A stretch of 20,645 nucleotides of DNA from CAYVQU01 sp964453155 (GTDB lineage: Bacteria; Chloroflexota; Anaerolineae; Anaerolineales; UBA11858). Positions 9,201 through 16,351 of this stretch are shown in pieces; position 1 is the stretch's first letter; each line of letters begins with the position of its first letter. A model generated the notes under the pieces. That model had not been told where the DNA came from. It saw only the letters and a program-made list of their open reading frames with translations, and searched no databases. The translations under genes were made by a program, and so were the position numbers. The stretch lies in assembly GCA_964453155.1 (NCBI GenBank), contig CAYVQU010000089.1:1-20645 (forward strand), written 5' to 3'.

Positions 9201-9745
9201 TTGTAGATGATGCTGGCTGTTTCGTGTCCTAAAACCTTAATCAGGTAATTTGCCAGAAAAACGCCCTGCGAATGATTGTTAAAAATCACCCTGAAATACC
9301 AATCATTTCCTAGTGTAACCTCATCCAAGGTAGCTGACGCTGAAATTGCAGGGAGCCCATATTCCTGATAAACCTTGCCGCCGCGCACGGCTTCAGCTCC
9401 ATTCAGGTGGCCCAGAACCACCAGGGCCTGACTCTCCAGCGCGATTTGGGCTGCGACCTCGGGAGCGTAATCTGGGTCGCCCTGATCATCAAAGACCAGC
9501 AGTTCGACTTCCTTACCGTTGATGCCCCCGGCCTGGTTTATTTTGTCCAGGAGTAATTCAACCCCCTGACGCATACTTTCACCATTCGACGCCTTAGCGC
9601 CGCTCATCGGGCCAACCAGGGCAATCTGGTATGTATCTTCTTCCAGCGGTAATAGGCCAAACAAGTATAGGCTCGGTACAAACAAGGCTAAAATCAGCGC
9701 AATGAGCAGCAATAATTTAGTGGGGCGAGAAAGTCTTGGTTTCAA
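6209..9745 (-). CDS. PBP-I / pentameric ligand-gated ion channel / family 1 solute-binding protein fusion
   Basis: This is a 1178-residue predicted cell-surface receptor channel. An N-terminal hydrophobic anchor or signal (11-33) leads to a type I periplasmic binding domain of the branched-chain amino acid/amide type (about 38-415, beginning YQIALVGPMSGAKASNGES). Next is a Cys-loop-receptor-like extracellular domain (about 430-630) with the Pro-loop sequence FHYRDYPFDRQKIAIRF (529-545) but no Cys pair, as in bacterial members. Four membrane segments follow: M1 632-657, M2 663-684, M3 692-716, M4 731-753. After M4, on the outside, comes an extracellular solute-binding protein family 1 domain (about 788-1172), typical of sugar ABC transporters, with PYAVPVMASYMGIYYNQDIF. 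No ABC permease or ATPase is nearby. The start is TTG at 9743-9745 with GAGGTG four bases upstream; the first in-frame Met (58) would delete the export signal. Ligands and ion selectivity are unknown. Confidence 0.85.
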   Translation of the reverse strand: MKPRLSRPTKLLLLIALILALFVPSLYLFGLLPLEEDTYQIALVGPMSGAKASNGESMRQGVELLLDKINQAGGINGKEVELLVFDDQGDPDYAPEVAAQIALESQALVVLGHLNGAEAVRGGKVYQEYGLPAISASATLDEVTLGNDWYFRVIFNNHSQGVFLANYLIKVLGHETASIIYNTNQKNSTELVEPFANTFQGLGGEIKYQWAFEQPSEQDITDQLDEIIIELLKARDDDPGIIFLAVNEQEGLELLTQMKRKGLGYPLVGAVLLGEGQFNNQFRDLPEEQIDPGYFTDGLLALSPFLFDIGGEQAEEFNTLFDQRYGKNPDWVAATYYDAALTALDALRAADIQGDPHNLTTDRVNIRHHLETLNMPENALDGITGKIYFNKNGDIEKTIPMGLFHNGYLISAMNQLQPIYAPRQITDLSDRLADGRVLIVNNRYMHNTAIAYTSVAFNEISDIDLKDATFTADFYVWFRSAGEINADYIQFNNSEIDYRLKDQDVFVEEVVDGITYRIYRVKTTFNSEFHYRDYPFDRQKIAIRFQHEDLTREDLIYVIDWVGMATEANHEIFDKLRQDEVFDAEGEWQPTAIHFYQDTLANAGSLGHPRFLDSDTGLEYSQFNANIEIERDVLSFIFKNMLPLGAVIILSYISIFLPPEQLAIKNAIGRGALLTVAFFHIKLSNDLPGIGYTVALDNVFYVMYGMIVAEIILTMITRWENDRGNTNRVSTYMLAGKIIYPLIVLSLGFWFFSHFSTFSWSPVQQPAQPIETGIVRDDTDRDEPESGPVTLTLGSWRVDDIDPLNRILAVFNQQHPDIEVKFDPLLNYFNSLDAQLDSGGGPDLYYVGAFSYADGYIENDHLEPLTDLPGLHENFSHEALQAWVDDEQVPYAVPVMASYMGIYYNQDIFAELGLDLPTTWEELLVAAEAIQAAGHIPFANTSGSQWTARALLFWNIVPNLIGGAEGREAYMSGARCFNDAHVVAAYQALADLVPYLPAGHEELRDSDSEDLFLQGEAAMWMNGSWDLLNLQQANPDFKWSVIAVPPPAGQTGYVIYAPDFGIGLNTVSKNKAAARVFLEWLTTPEAAELFGNQLLGFFSMNTAAPHLEDAHAQAFQALASDQDTDVSWAINEGLPSGSKLMEIGALGVLHGEMTPQEAADQLQKGLAAWYEPAQICER

Positions 9746-9749
9746 GGGA

Positions 9750-9755
9750 CACCTC
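9750..9755 (-). promoter_or_regulatory. Shine-Dalgarno sequence that fixes a TTG start
   Basis: GAGGTG on the minus strand lies four bases before TTG at 9743-9745. The next in-frame ATG is 57 codons downstream, inside the first binding domain, so this site is the main evidence for the TTG start of the receptor channel. Confidence 0.6.
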
Positions 9756-9787
9756 AGGAGAAGATTTTTGAATAACCGGTCAACAAA

Positions 9788-9793
9788 ATTATA
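9788..9793 (-). promoter_or_regulatory. -10 box of the receptor-channel gene
   Basis: A perfect TATAAT on the minus strand lies 42 bases upstream of the TTG start. A weak -35 (TTCGGA) fits a 17-base spacer. It faces away from the matching box of the epimerase gene. Confidence 0.5.
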
Positions 9794-9866
9794 CTCAAAT
9801 CAATCCGCATTCCGAAAATTTATGAAGCTTTTATACCTTCAATTCATCACTTTTTCCAACCTGGAC

Positions 9867-9872
9867 TATAAT
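9867..9872 (+). promoter_or_regulatory. -10 box of the epimerase-like gene
   Basis: A perfect TATAAT lies 45 bases before the ATG at 9918. The -35 region (TTCATC at an 18-base spacer) is poor. With the box on the opposite strand at 9788-9793 it makes a compact divergent promoter region. Confidence 0.5.
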
Positions 9873-9917
9873 CTTGGAAATAGCAAATCGGACAACCACA
9901 AGCCAGGAAGGTGTGGA

Positions 9918-10970
9918 ATGCAAATCACCAAAGCTGAAGTAACTCCTGTAGAGTTGAACCTAAAACAACCTATTCGTATGGGGCAATTACCTTCAATTAC
10001 GGCCATCACCGCAATCTTCGTCCGACTAGAGACAATCGGAGGCCAATCGGCTTGGGGTTGTGGTGTCGTTCAAGAGGGAAACGATTCCCAAGCCGCGATC
10101 ACTGCTGCCCAACGCGCCGCCGATTTAGTTCCCGATTTCCATCCAATTGATATTGAATATTCCCTTTCGCAGTTGGCGCCCATCTTGAAAGATTCTCGGG
10201 CGGCTTATTGCGCTTTCGACCTGGCTTTCCACGACCTGCTCGGGTTGGTTGCCGGCATGCCGCTTTTTCGTTTGTTGGGTGGTTTCCGCAACAAGATTCA
10301 GACTTCTGCCACCGTAGCTTTAGGCAGCGTTCAAGAAAGCGTCGAAATCGCGGAAATGCGGGCGGCCCAGGGCTTTAGAATGCTCAAAATCAAAGGAGGT
10401 TTAGATCCCCAAGCGGATATTCAACGGGTGCGCGCTATCCACCGCTGTTTGCCCGATCTCATTTTACGCCTCGATGCAGATGGGGGCTATCCGGTGCAAG
10501 ACGCATTGGATGTGGCTCGGACCCTCGGAGACCGCCTGGACATGTTTGAACAGCCCACGGCCGCGGATGACTTAGATGGGTTGTTCCAGGTAACCCGCCA
10601 TAGCCCGATCCCGGTGTTAGCCGATCAGAGTATTCGGGGACCACGATCAGCCCTCAATCTAGCCGCCCAGCATTATGCGGATGGTTTTAGCATTAAGTTA
10701 GGAGCTTGTGGGGGAATCAGTCACGCCCGGCAAATGGACGGGATCGCCCGCGCCGCCCGCTTGGTGATGAATATCAGTTGTCTGCTGGAACCCGCTTTGC
10801 TGACGGCCGCCGGACTTAGTTTCGCCCTCAGCAGCCCGAATGTGGTCTTCGCCGACTTAGATGGTTATCTGGATTTAGAAAATGACCCAACCATCCCCGG
10901 ATTCAAGCTCGAAGATGGCTGGCTGGTGGCCACCGATATTCCAGGGTTTGGTTGCACAGTAGAGCTTTAA
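9918..10970 (+). CDS. Enolase-superfamily dipeptide epimerase-like enzyme
   Basis: This 350-residue enzyme belongs to the muconate-lactonizing subgroup of the enolase superfamily. It has the paired lysines of KIKGG (Lys157, Lys159), metal ligands Asp186 (LRLDADGG), Glu211 (FEQPTA) and Asp236 (ADQSI), and the second catalytic lysine Lys260 (FSIKLGACGG). The C-terminal FADLDGYLDL (311-320) is typical of dipeptide epimerases, so L-Ala-D/L-Glu-type or other dipeptide epimerisation is the best guess; o-succinylbenzoate synthase, N-succinylamino acid racemase or cycloisomerase activity cannot be excluded. I start at the ATG at 9918, after an AGGAAGGTG ribosome site. An upstream in-frame extension to 9702 overlaps the divergent gene and its promoter and shows no domain. 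Residues 1-120 form the usual capping domain. Confidence 0.88.
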   Translation: MQITKAEVTPVELNLKQPIRMGQLPSITAITAIFVRLETIGGQSAWGCGVVQEGNDSQAAITAAQRAADLVPDFHPIDIEYSLSQLAPILKDSRAAYCAFDLAFHDLLGLVAGMPLFRLLGGFRNKIQTSATVALGSVQESVEIAEMRAAQGFRMLKIKGGLDPQADIQRVRAIHRCLPDLILRLDADGGYPVQDALDVARTLGDRLDMFEQPTAADDLDGLFQVTRHSPIPVLADQSIRGPRSALNLAAQHYADGFSIKLGACGGISHARQMDGIARAARLVMNISCLLEPALLTAAGLSFALSSPNVVFADLDGYLDLENDPTIPGFKLEDGWLVATDIPGFGCTVEL

Positions 10971-10975
10971 TAAAG

Positions 10976-11002
10976 AACGGGGTTCCTGGCAGGAACTCCG
11001 TT
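10976..11002. terminator. Bidirectional terminator between convergent genes
   Basis: AACGGGGTTCC (10976-10986) pairs with GGAACTCCGTT (10992-11002) around a five-base loop, with one G-T pair. It lies between the stops of the epimerase-like gene and the convergent membrane-protein gene. T-rich sequence flanks it on both strands (TTTGTT on plus, TTCTTTATTA on minus), so it can serve both. Confidence 0.8.
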
Positions 11003-11004
11003 TG

Positions 11005-11970
11005 TTAGTCAAAATACTCCAGTCCTGGCACACCTGATACAAGTTGGGCCACACTAACTTCCAGGTCGATATCCGGCCACCGAATCCAGGTATTATCTTT
11101 AGTCAATTGAAATTTTCCCATCTCCTGATAAGGCATTTCTGCCAACTGTGGGAACCACGCGAGAGGGATTACAAGACGCCGCCCATCTTCCAATTTCAGC
11201 CAGATATCGGTCTCATCTAACCGAACACTTTGCGCAGCAGGCACTCCCCGGATTCTGCCAAACGCCAATAACCGGAAATTCAGCCACACATATAAGAGCC
11301 CTCCAACCCCAATCAACATTTCGATGACTTCTGACAGCAGGTTGGTATAGGTGTTCAGTTTTTGATAGATATAGACATAATCCTGAATGAGATCGAGGGT
11401 GCTGAACACTGAAATCAAGCCAAACCAGGTCCACAAGATGGGGGGAACGGCGATTTTCCAGAGTATTTTGCGAGCAAAGAGCCAGATTCCAACTAGCCCC
11501 CCAACCCCAAAAGCGACGTGTAAAATCTCCGAGCGACCATGCAATCCCGAAAGGTTGTGGAAGTTAAATTCGCCCTGCACATTCCGGCCTTCAATTTTAA
11601 AGGGGGAATCGACCCGTAAAAACGTCTGCCCCCAGGAGATTTCCTCCAGCCCGATGAAGAGCAGCGCCAGCGCAAACAAAATATAAAATCCGGCGATATA
11701 GGCTGGCTCGCGCCGCTTTATGGCTCCTATCCCCAGGTTGATCCCATAAACGCCGATCAAAAACATGCTCACAAAAGTGATGATCTCGACCGGATAGTAC
11801 TCATCTAACGATTGGATCGCGGCGGCCCGGGTCGCAGGCAGAGTCAGGTAAATGGTGTAAAAAATAATGATGACGATGGGGGCCAGGAGAATGGAGTATA
11901 CAACTGGTTTGGAAATCTGGTAATAGGCACGGGCGCGCTGGATTTGGGATTTGAGATCAAGGTAAAGCAT
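11005..11970 (-). CDS. Polytopic membrane protein with C-terminal DUF2442 domain
   Basis: This is a 321-residue protein of unknown function. About six hydrophobic segments (near 23-45, 61-83, 90-108, 149-167, 175-196 and 209-236) form a membrane domain. A conserved-looking LFIGLEEISWGQTF (105-118) sits after the third helix, followed by a short loop with FNFHNLSGLHGRSE; I recall EEISWGQ from other uncharacterised membrane proteins but know no function for it. The C-terminal 70 residues (about 245-313) match DUF2442: DIWLKLEDGRRLVIPLAWFP and the late WIRWPDIDLEVSV. DUF2442 proteins are usually small, soluble and often toxin-antitoxin-like, so their attachment to a membrane domain is unusual. 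It shares a terminator with the convergent upstream gene and lies 80 bases after dnaE on the same strand, so it could be co-transcribed with dnaE. Confidence 0.75.
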   Translation of the reverse strand: MLYLDLKSQIQRARAYYQISKPVVYSILLAPIVIIIFYTIYLTLPATRAAAIQSLDEYYPVEIITFVSMFLIGVYGINLGIGAIKRREPAYIAGFYILFALALLFIGLEEISWGQTFLRVDSPFKIEGRNVQGEFNFHNLSGLHGRSEILHVAFGVGGLVGIWLFARKILWKIAVPPILWTWFGLISVFSTLDLIQDYVYIYQKLNTYTNLLSEVIEMLIGVGGLLYVWLNFRLLAFGRIRGVPAAQSVRLDETDIWLKLEDGRRLVIPLAWFPQLAEMPYQEMGKFQLTKDNTWIRWPDIDLEVSVAQLVSGVPGLEYFD

Positions 11971-12050
11971 TCCAATTAAGACCCTTTACATAAATTCTAA
12001 AATGAAATGGGATATTACCTTAAATACAATGTTTAGGGAATGCTTCGCCC

Positions 12051-15000
12051 CTACTGGAATGTGATCGGCTCGATCCGCACGTTATCTGCCCCCACTAGAA
12101 GATTAATTTCAGAAATGAGTTCCGGGCTGAGGCCGGTAGTCAGGTTGGGGAACTCGAGCAAGTGACCGCGGCCGTGCTCAAAGATGTGGAAGGCGAACCG
12201 ATCTACCCCAGGATGGCTGATCATGATCCCAAAAACCCGGCGCAGCAGAAGTTTGTCGCGGGCTTTGTCGCCCTTGGGCCGCAGGATCACCGTGATCATA
12301 TGGAGGTCTTCAGGCGCGTCGTCCGTATGCATGGGAGGGACGATCGGCGGCAGAATTTTCTCCGGGGCGGGCGTCTCCGGTTCGGAGGCCACTGTTTCTG
12401 AAGCCACCGGAGCTGGTTCTACTACTGCAGGGGCCGGAGGTGAAGTCTGGGTCTCGATTTCTGCTTCGGTGGCTGGTTCTTCTTTTTGAGATGCGGGCTC
12501 AGGGGTCGAAGGTGGTTCGGCTATGGCTGGCGCTGCTACTTCAGCCGGTGGTTCGGCCACTGGGGAAGGCGGGGTTTCGGCCTGGACTGCGACGGGCTCA
12601 GGGGGTGCTGCTGGAACCGGTGCCGGGGTGGGACCCTCTAAGACCACGCCAAAGGCCTCACCCCACTCGGCAGGAAAAGCATCGGGGGGCGGGGGCATAT
12701 CGGGGTCGTCCCACTCGTCTAAATTGGGGGATGGTTCAGCGGCCTGTTTGGGGGCAGCGAGGGGCGCCGGCTTCTCCATAGGGAGCGGAGGGGGCGTCTC
12801 AGCTTTGGGCTGGGTAGGCTGGGGCTTGGCAGCAGTCACCCGTCGGGTCGATTTTGAACTTTGCTTTTTCGGCCGGCGTGAGTATTGCTGCTCATACGAG
12901 GCCAGTGGCACGACATGGTCCAATTCCATGGTCACATGTTCGACCAACACCTTGGGTTCGGCCCCGTAGGTATCGACTTTGCCGTCGATCATGACGATGT
13001 TGTCAAACTGCAGTAGCTCTTCATATTTCGCCAGGGTCCGGGGGAAAACCACAATGTCGATGACGCCCTGGAAATCCTCGATGGCCGCGAAGGCCATTGG
13101 ATCGCCCTTTTTGGTGGTATGCGGCCGAATGCGGGTAATCAACCCGGCCACCCGAACCATCTGCCCCTCGCGAGCCTCGCCCAACTCGGTAGAGGCGTGG
13201 GTGATATTCTGCTGAATAGCCTCCTGGACGGGGCTGAGCGGATGATCAGAGACATACAGGCCGATCAGATCGCGCTCCCAATTAAGCTGCTCGCGACGCC
13301 CAATGTCCATTGTGGTTTTAGGGAGTTCGATTTTATCGACCAACCCGGTTTGGGTGCCAAACAACGACATTTGGCCAGAATCCGCAGCCTTGTGATGAGA
13401 CGCACTCAGAGAAACGATCCGATCCATGGCATCAAGCAGGGCCGTGCGGGGGCCATAATCGGAAAGCGCGCCGACTTTGATCAGGCACTCGAGTGAGCGT
13501 TTGCCCACTTTGCGCAGGTCAGCGCGTTCAATAAATTCGTTCAAGTCATCGAAAGGACCAGCTTCCCGGGCTGCCAAGATGACATCTACTGGTGCATGGC
13601 CCACATTTTTAACCGCCCCCAATCCAAAGCGAATGGCCGAGGTGCCAGCCTCGTTATCTTCGATGGTGAAGTCCCATTCTGAGCAATTGATATCCGGCGG
13701 GCGGACTTCGATTCCCATCCGGCGGCAATCGGCCGAATAGGTAGCGACTTTGTCCGTATTGTTTTGCTCTACGGCTAACAGGGCGGTCATATACTCGACC
13801 GGGTAATGGGCTTTGAGATAGGCCGTCTGGACCGAAATCACCCCATAATCAGCGGCGTGGCCTTTGGGGAACCCATACCGCGCAAAAGCCTCCCAATTAT
13901 CGAAAATTTCGTTGGCCGCCGCCTCGGTGACGCCATTTTTGGTGGCGCCGCTGACAAAGCGGTCCCGCTGCTGGAGTAGAGCTTCTTTTTTCTTTTTGGC
14001 AACCGTCTTGCGCAAGAAATCGGCCTCGGACGCGGTGTAATCGGCCAACTGCATGGCCGTGTACATAATTTGTTCCTGATAGACAGTGATGCCGTACGTT
14101 TCTTCAAGAATCGGCTCGAGTTTAGGATGCAAATAGGTGATCTCTTCCTCGCCGTGCATCCGTTTGATATAGCTGGGGATGAAATCCATCGGACCAGGCC
14201 GGTAGAGGGCCACCATGGCGATGACTTGATCGAGGTTTTGGGGTTTCATCTCGACCAGATTACGGCGCATCCCGGCCCCTTCGACCTGGAAAACCCCCGC
14301 GGTCTCACCGCGCCCCAGGAGGGCAAAGCTTTCCGGATCATCGAGGGGGATGTTGTCGAGATTATATTCTTTTCCGTGCCGGGCTTTGATCAAATCACAG
14401 GCCCGAGCCATGATAGATAGCGTTGCCAGCCCAAGAAAATCGACCTTGAGCAGCCCCTGGTTATCGATAATCGACATCTCAAACTGCGTGACAGTCTTAA
14501 CTGGGGAATCCTGAGCCGATCCGGTTGGCCGGTGCAGCGGTAGATATTCGATAACGGGTTTATCGGTGACGACGACGCCGGCGGCATGCGTCCCGGCATT
14601 GCGGACCACTCCTTCCATCCCGCGGGCCGTATCGACCAAATCTTTGATGAAGGCAGCCGAATCATAGGCTTTTTTGAAATCGGGGGCATTTTCCAGGGCC
14701 TCGTCGATCGTCATTGGGGGTAGATTGGGGATCAATTTAGCGATCTTATCGACTTCAGATAGGGGAATATCTTTAACTCGACCTACGTCTCGGATCGCCG
14801 CCCGGGCTTTCATGGTCCCAAAGGTGATGATTTGGGCCACTTTGTCATCCCCGTATTTGCGGGCGCAGTATTCCATCATCTCGGCCCGGCGGTCATCGCG
14901 AAAGTCCAGGTCGATATCAGGCATTGAAACCCGGCCAGGGTTGAGGAAACGCTCAAAAATCAGGCCGTGCTCAATCGGGTCCACCAGAGTGATAAACAGC

Positions 15001-16106
15001 GAGTAGGCCACAATTGACCCGGCCGCTGAACCACGAGCGTTGTACCAGATGCCGTGTTCTTTAGCGTAAACGCATAAATCCCAAACAATGATGAAGTAGG
15101 CATCAAAACCCATCGTGTGGATAATGTCGAGTTCGTATTCCAGCCGCTCCTGGATGACCTGGTCCTGCCAATGGTCGCCGTAACGGATTTTCAAGCCATC
15201 TTCGCACAGTTTGCGCAGATAGGTTTCGGCGTTGTAACCATCGGGGACGGGGAAGTCAGGTAGATGGTAGCCCTTGAAGCCCAGATCAACCTCGCAGCGC
15301 TCGGCAATCAAGACCGTATTACTGATGGCCTCGGGGACTTCCGAGAAAATCCGGGCCATTTCCGCTGGGGTGCGGAGGTAGTAGGTATCATCCGTCATCC
15401 GCATCCGATCAGGGTCGCTCAATAACTTCCCGGTCTGGACGGCCAGGAGAATATCTTGTAGTTTTGAGTCCTCCTGGTTGATGTAGTGAACATCGTTGGT
15501 GGCTACATATTTGGCCTGGTAACGCGGCCCCATCTCCAGGAGAGCTTTATTAATTGTCAGCAGTTCGGGAATGTTATGCTCCTGTAGTTCAAGGAAGAAA
15601 TTATTGGGCCCAAAGACATCATAGTACCAATCCATCTTCTCGCGGGCCTGGTCTAGATTGCCATTCTGGATAGCGCGCGGAATTTCAGCCGCCATACAGC
15701 CTGAAGTCGCGATCAACCCCTCCGAGTGGGCGGCCAAAAAATCATGGTCGATGCGGGGGTAATAATAAAATCCCTCCATTTGGGCCGCAGATGCAATCTT
15801 GAGCAGATTCTGATAACCAGTCTGGTTTTCGGCCAGCAGCATCAGGTGGGACGATTTTTTGTCAAATTGCGAAATCTTGTCCTTCATCGTCCGGGCTGCC
15901 ATATAAGCTTCCAACCCGATGATGGGTTTGATCCCCTCAGCTTTGGCGGCCTCGTAAAAATCGATCACCCCGAACATGGTGCCGTGATCGGTGATCGCGA
16001 TCGCCGGCATCTCCAACTCCTTGGCGCGCTTAACCAGCTTCTTGATATTGCTGAAGCCATCAAGCAGCGAGTATTCGGTGTGAACGTGGAGATGCGCGAA
16101 GGACAT
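12051..16106 (-). CDS. dnaE: DNA polymerase III alpha subunit (DnaE)
   Basis: This is the catalytic subunit of the replicative polymerase, 1351 residues. The N-terminal PHP domain keeps the metal-binding set seen in active PHP exonucleases: His7, His9, Asp16, His41, Glu66, His87, Cys137, Asp205 and His207, so intrinsic 3'-5' proofreading is likely. Polymerase aspartates are Asp397 and Asp399 (MPDIDLDF) and Asp556 (LLKVDFLGL). A helix-hairpin-helix region lies near 863-885, a beta-clamp-binding GQMSLF at 911-916, and an OB fold near 983-1062. A low-complexity linker rich in Pro, Ala and Glu follows (about 1072-1268), then a roughly 80-residue folded tail (1269-1351, MITVILRPKGDKARDK onward). 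The ATG has only a weak ribosome site. The tail makes the protein longer than E. coli DnaE (1160 residues). Confidence 0.97.
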   Translation of the reverse strand: MSFAHLHVHTEYSLLDGFSNIKKLVKRAKELEMPAIAITDHGTMFGVIDFYEAAKAEGIKPIIGLEAYMAARTMKDKISQFDKKSSHLMLLAENQTGYQNLLKIASAAQMEGFYYYPRIDHDFLAAHSEGLIATSGCMAAEIPRAIQNGNLDQAREKMDWYYDVFGPNNFFLELQEHNIPELLTINKALLEMGPRYQAKYVATNDVHYINQEDSKLQDILLAVQTGKLLSDPDRMRMTDDTYYLRTPAEMARIFSEVPEAISNTVLIAERCEVDLGFKGYHLPDFPVPDGYNAETYLRKLCEDGLKIRYGDHWQDQVIQERLEYELDIIHTMGFDAYFIIVWDLCVYAKEHGIWYNARGSAAGSIVAYSLFITLVDPIEHGLIFERFLNPGRVSMPDIDLDFRDDRRAEMMEYCARKYGDDKVAQIITFGTMKARAAIRDVGRVKDIPLSEVDKIAKLIPNLPPMTIDEALENAPDFKKAYDSAAFIKDLVDTARGMEGVVRNAGTHAAGVVVTDKPVIEYLPLHRPTGSAQDSPVKTVTQFEMSIIDNQGLLKVDFLGLATLSIMARACDLIKARHGKEYNLDNIPLDDPESFALLGRGETAGVFQVEGAGMRRNLVEMKPQNLDQVIAMVALYRPGPMDFIPSYIKRMHGEEEITYLHPKLEPILEETYGITVYQEQIMYTAMQLADYTASEADFLRKTVAKKKKEALLQQRDRFVSGATKNGVTEAAANEIFDNWEAFARYGFPKGHAADYGVISVQTAYLKAHYPVEYMTALLAVEQNNTDKVATYSADCRRMGIEVRPPDINCSEWDFTIEDNEAGTSAIRFGLGAVKNVGHAPVDVILAAREAGPFDDLNEFIERADLRKVGKRSLECLIKVGALSDYGPRTALLDAMDRIVSLSASHHKAADSGQMSLFGTQTGLVDKIELPKTTMDIGRREQLNWERDLIGLYVSDHPLSPVQEAIQQNITHASTELGEAREGQMVRVAGLITRIRPHTTKKGDPMAFAAIEDFQGVIDIVVFPRTLAKYEELLQFDNIVMIDGKVDTYGAEPKVLVEHVTMELDHVVPLASYEQQYSRRPKKQSSKSTRRVTAAKPQPTQPKAETPPPLPMEKPAPLAAPKQAAEPSPNLDEWDDPDMPPPPDAFPAEWGEAFGVVLEGPTPAPVPAAPPEPVAVQAETPPSPVAEPPAEVAAPAIAEPPSTPEPASQKEEPATEAEIETQTSPPAPAVVEPAPVASETVASEPETPAPEKILPPIVPPMHTDDAPEDLHMITVILRPKGDKARDKLLLRRVFGIMISHPGVDRFAFHIFEHGRGHLLEFPNLTTGLSPELISEINLLVGADNVRIEPITFQ

Positions 16107-16107
16107 A

Positions 16108-16182
16108 GTGGTCTAAAGGTCAAAAACGTCTCATTGGTCTAAAGAGTCTGACAAATTTGACCTTTCAGACCAATAAGACCAC
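16108..16182. repeat. Nested inverted repeats in the dnaE leader
   Basis: ATTGGTCTAAAG (16133-16144) pairs with CTTTCAGACCAAT (16162-16174), with one bulged base. Outside it GTGGTCT (16108-16114) can pair with AGACCAC (16176-16182). The structure occupies most of the predicted dnaE 5' leader, directly before the ATG at 16106. GGTCT/AGACC words recur in other gaps of the window (about 6150-6165, 16272-16279 and 18161-18184), which suggests a dispersed palindromic repeat type. Confidence 0.5.
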
Positions 16183-16202
16183 TCCGACTAATTTGACTTT
16201 TC

Positions 16203-16208
16203 ATTATA
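16203..16208 (-). promoter_or_regulatory. Extended -10 box of dnaE
   Basis: On the minus strand TATAAT is preceded by TGC (TGCTATAAT), an extended -10 arrangement, 96 bases upstream of the dnaE ATG. No good -35 is visible, which an extended -10 can tolerate. The transcript would carry a roughly 90-base leader with the nested inverted repeat. Confidence 0.5.
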
Positions 16209-16311
16209 GCACGTAGGTTCGAATTATTTTTCGCGCGGGCTTAAAGATTCTGATTTTTTAAGAGTACCAAATTGGTCTGATTTTTTCTCTAAGGAAAAGC
16301 GTTTTTGGCCT

Positions 16312-16317
16312 TATAAT
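16312..16317 (+). promoter_or_regulatory. -10 box of the ankyrin-repeat gene
   Basis: A perfect TATAAT lies 34 bases before the ATG at 16352. The -35 region at 17 bases (CTAAGG) is poor. Confidence 0.45.
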
Positions 16318-16351
16318 TGATTCAGACTCACTCAGATTCAGGAATCTGTTC

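Noticed and set aside
9702..9917. 72-residue N-terminal extension of the epimerase-like protein
   Set aside because: It would run through the divergent gene start and both promoter boxes; the enolase-superfamily N-terminus begins at the ATG at 9918.
12162..12969. Several plus-strand open frames opposite the dnaE tail
   Set aside because: They mirror the low-complexity Pro/Ala/Glu linker, which keeps antisense frames open by composition. No domain or ribosome site is seen.
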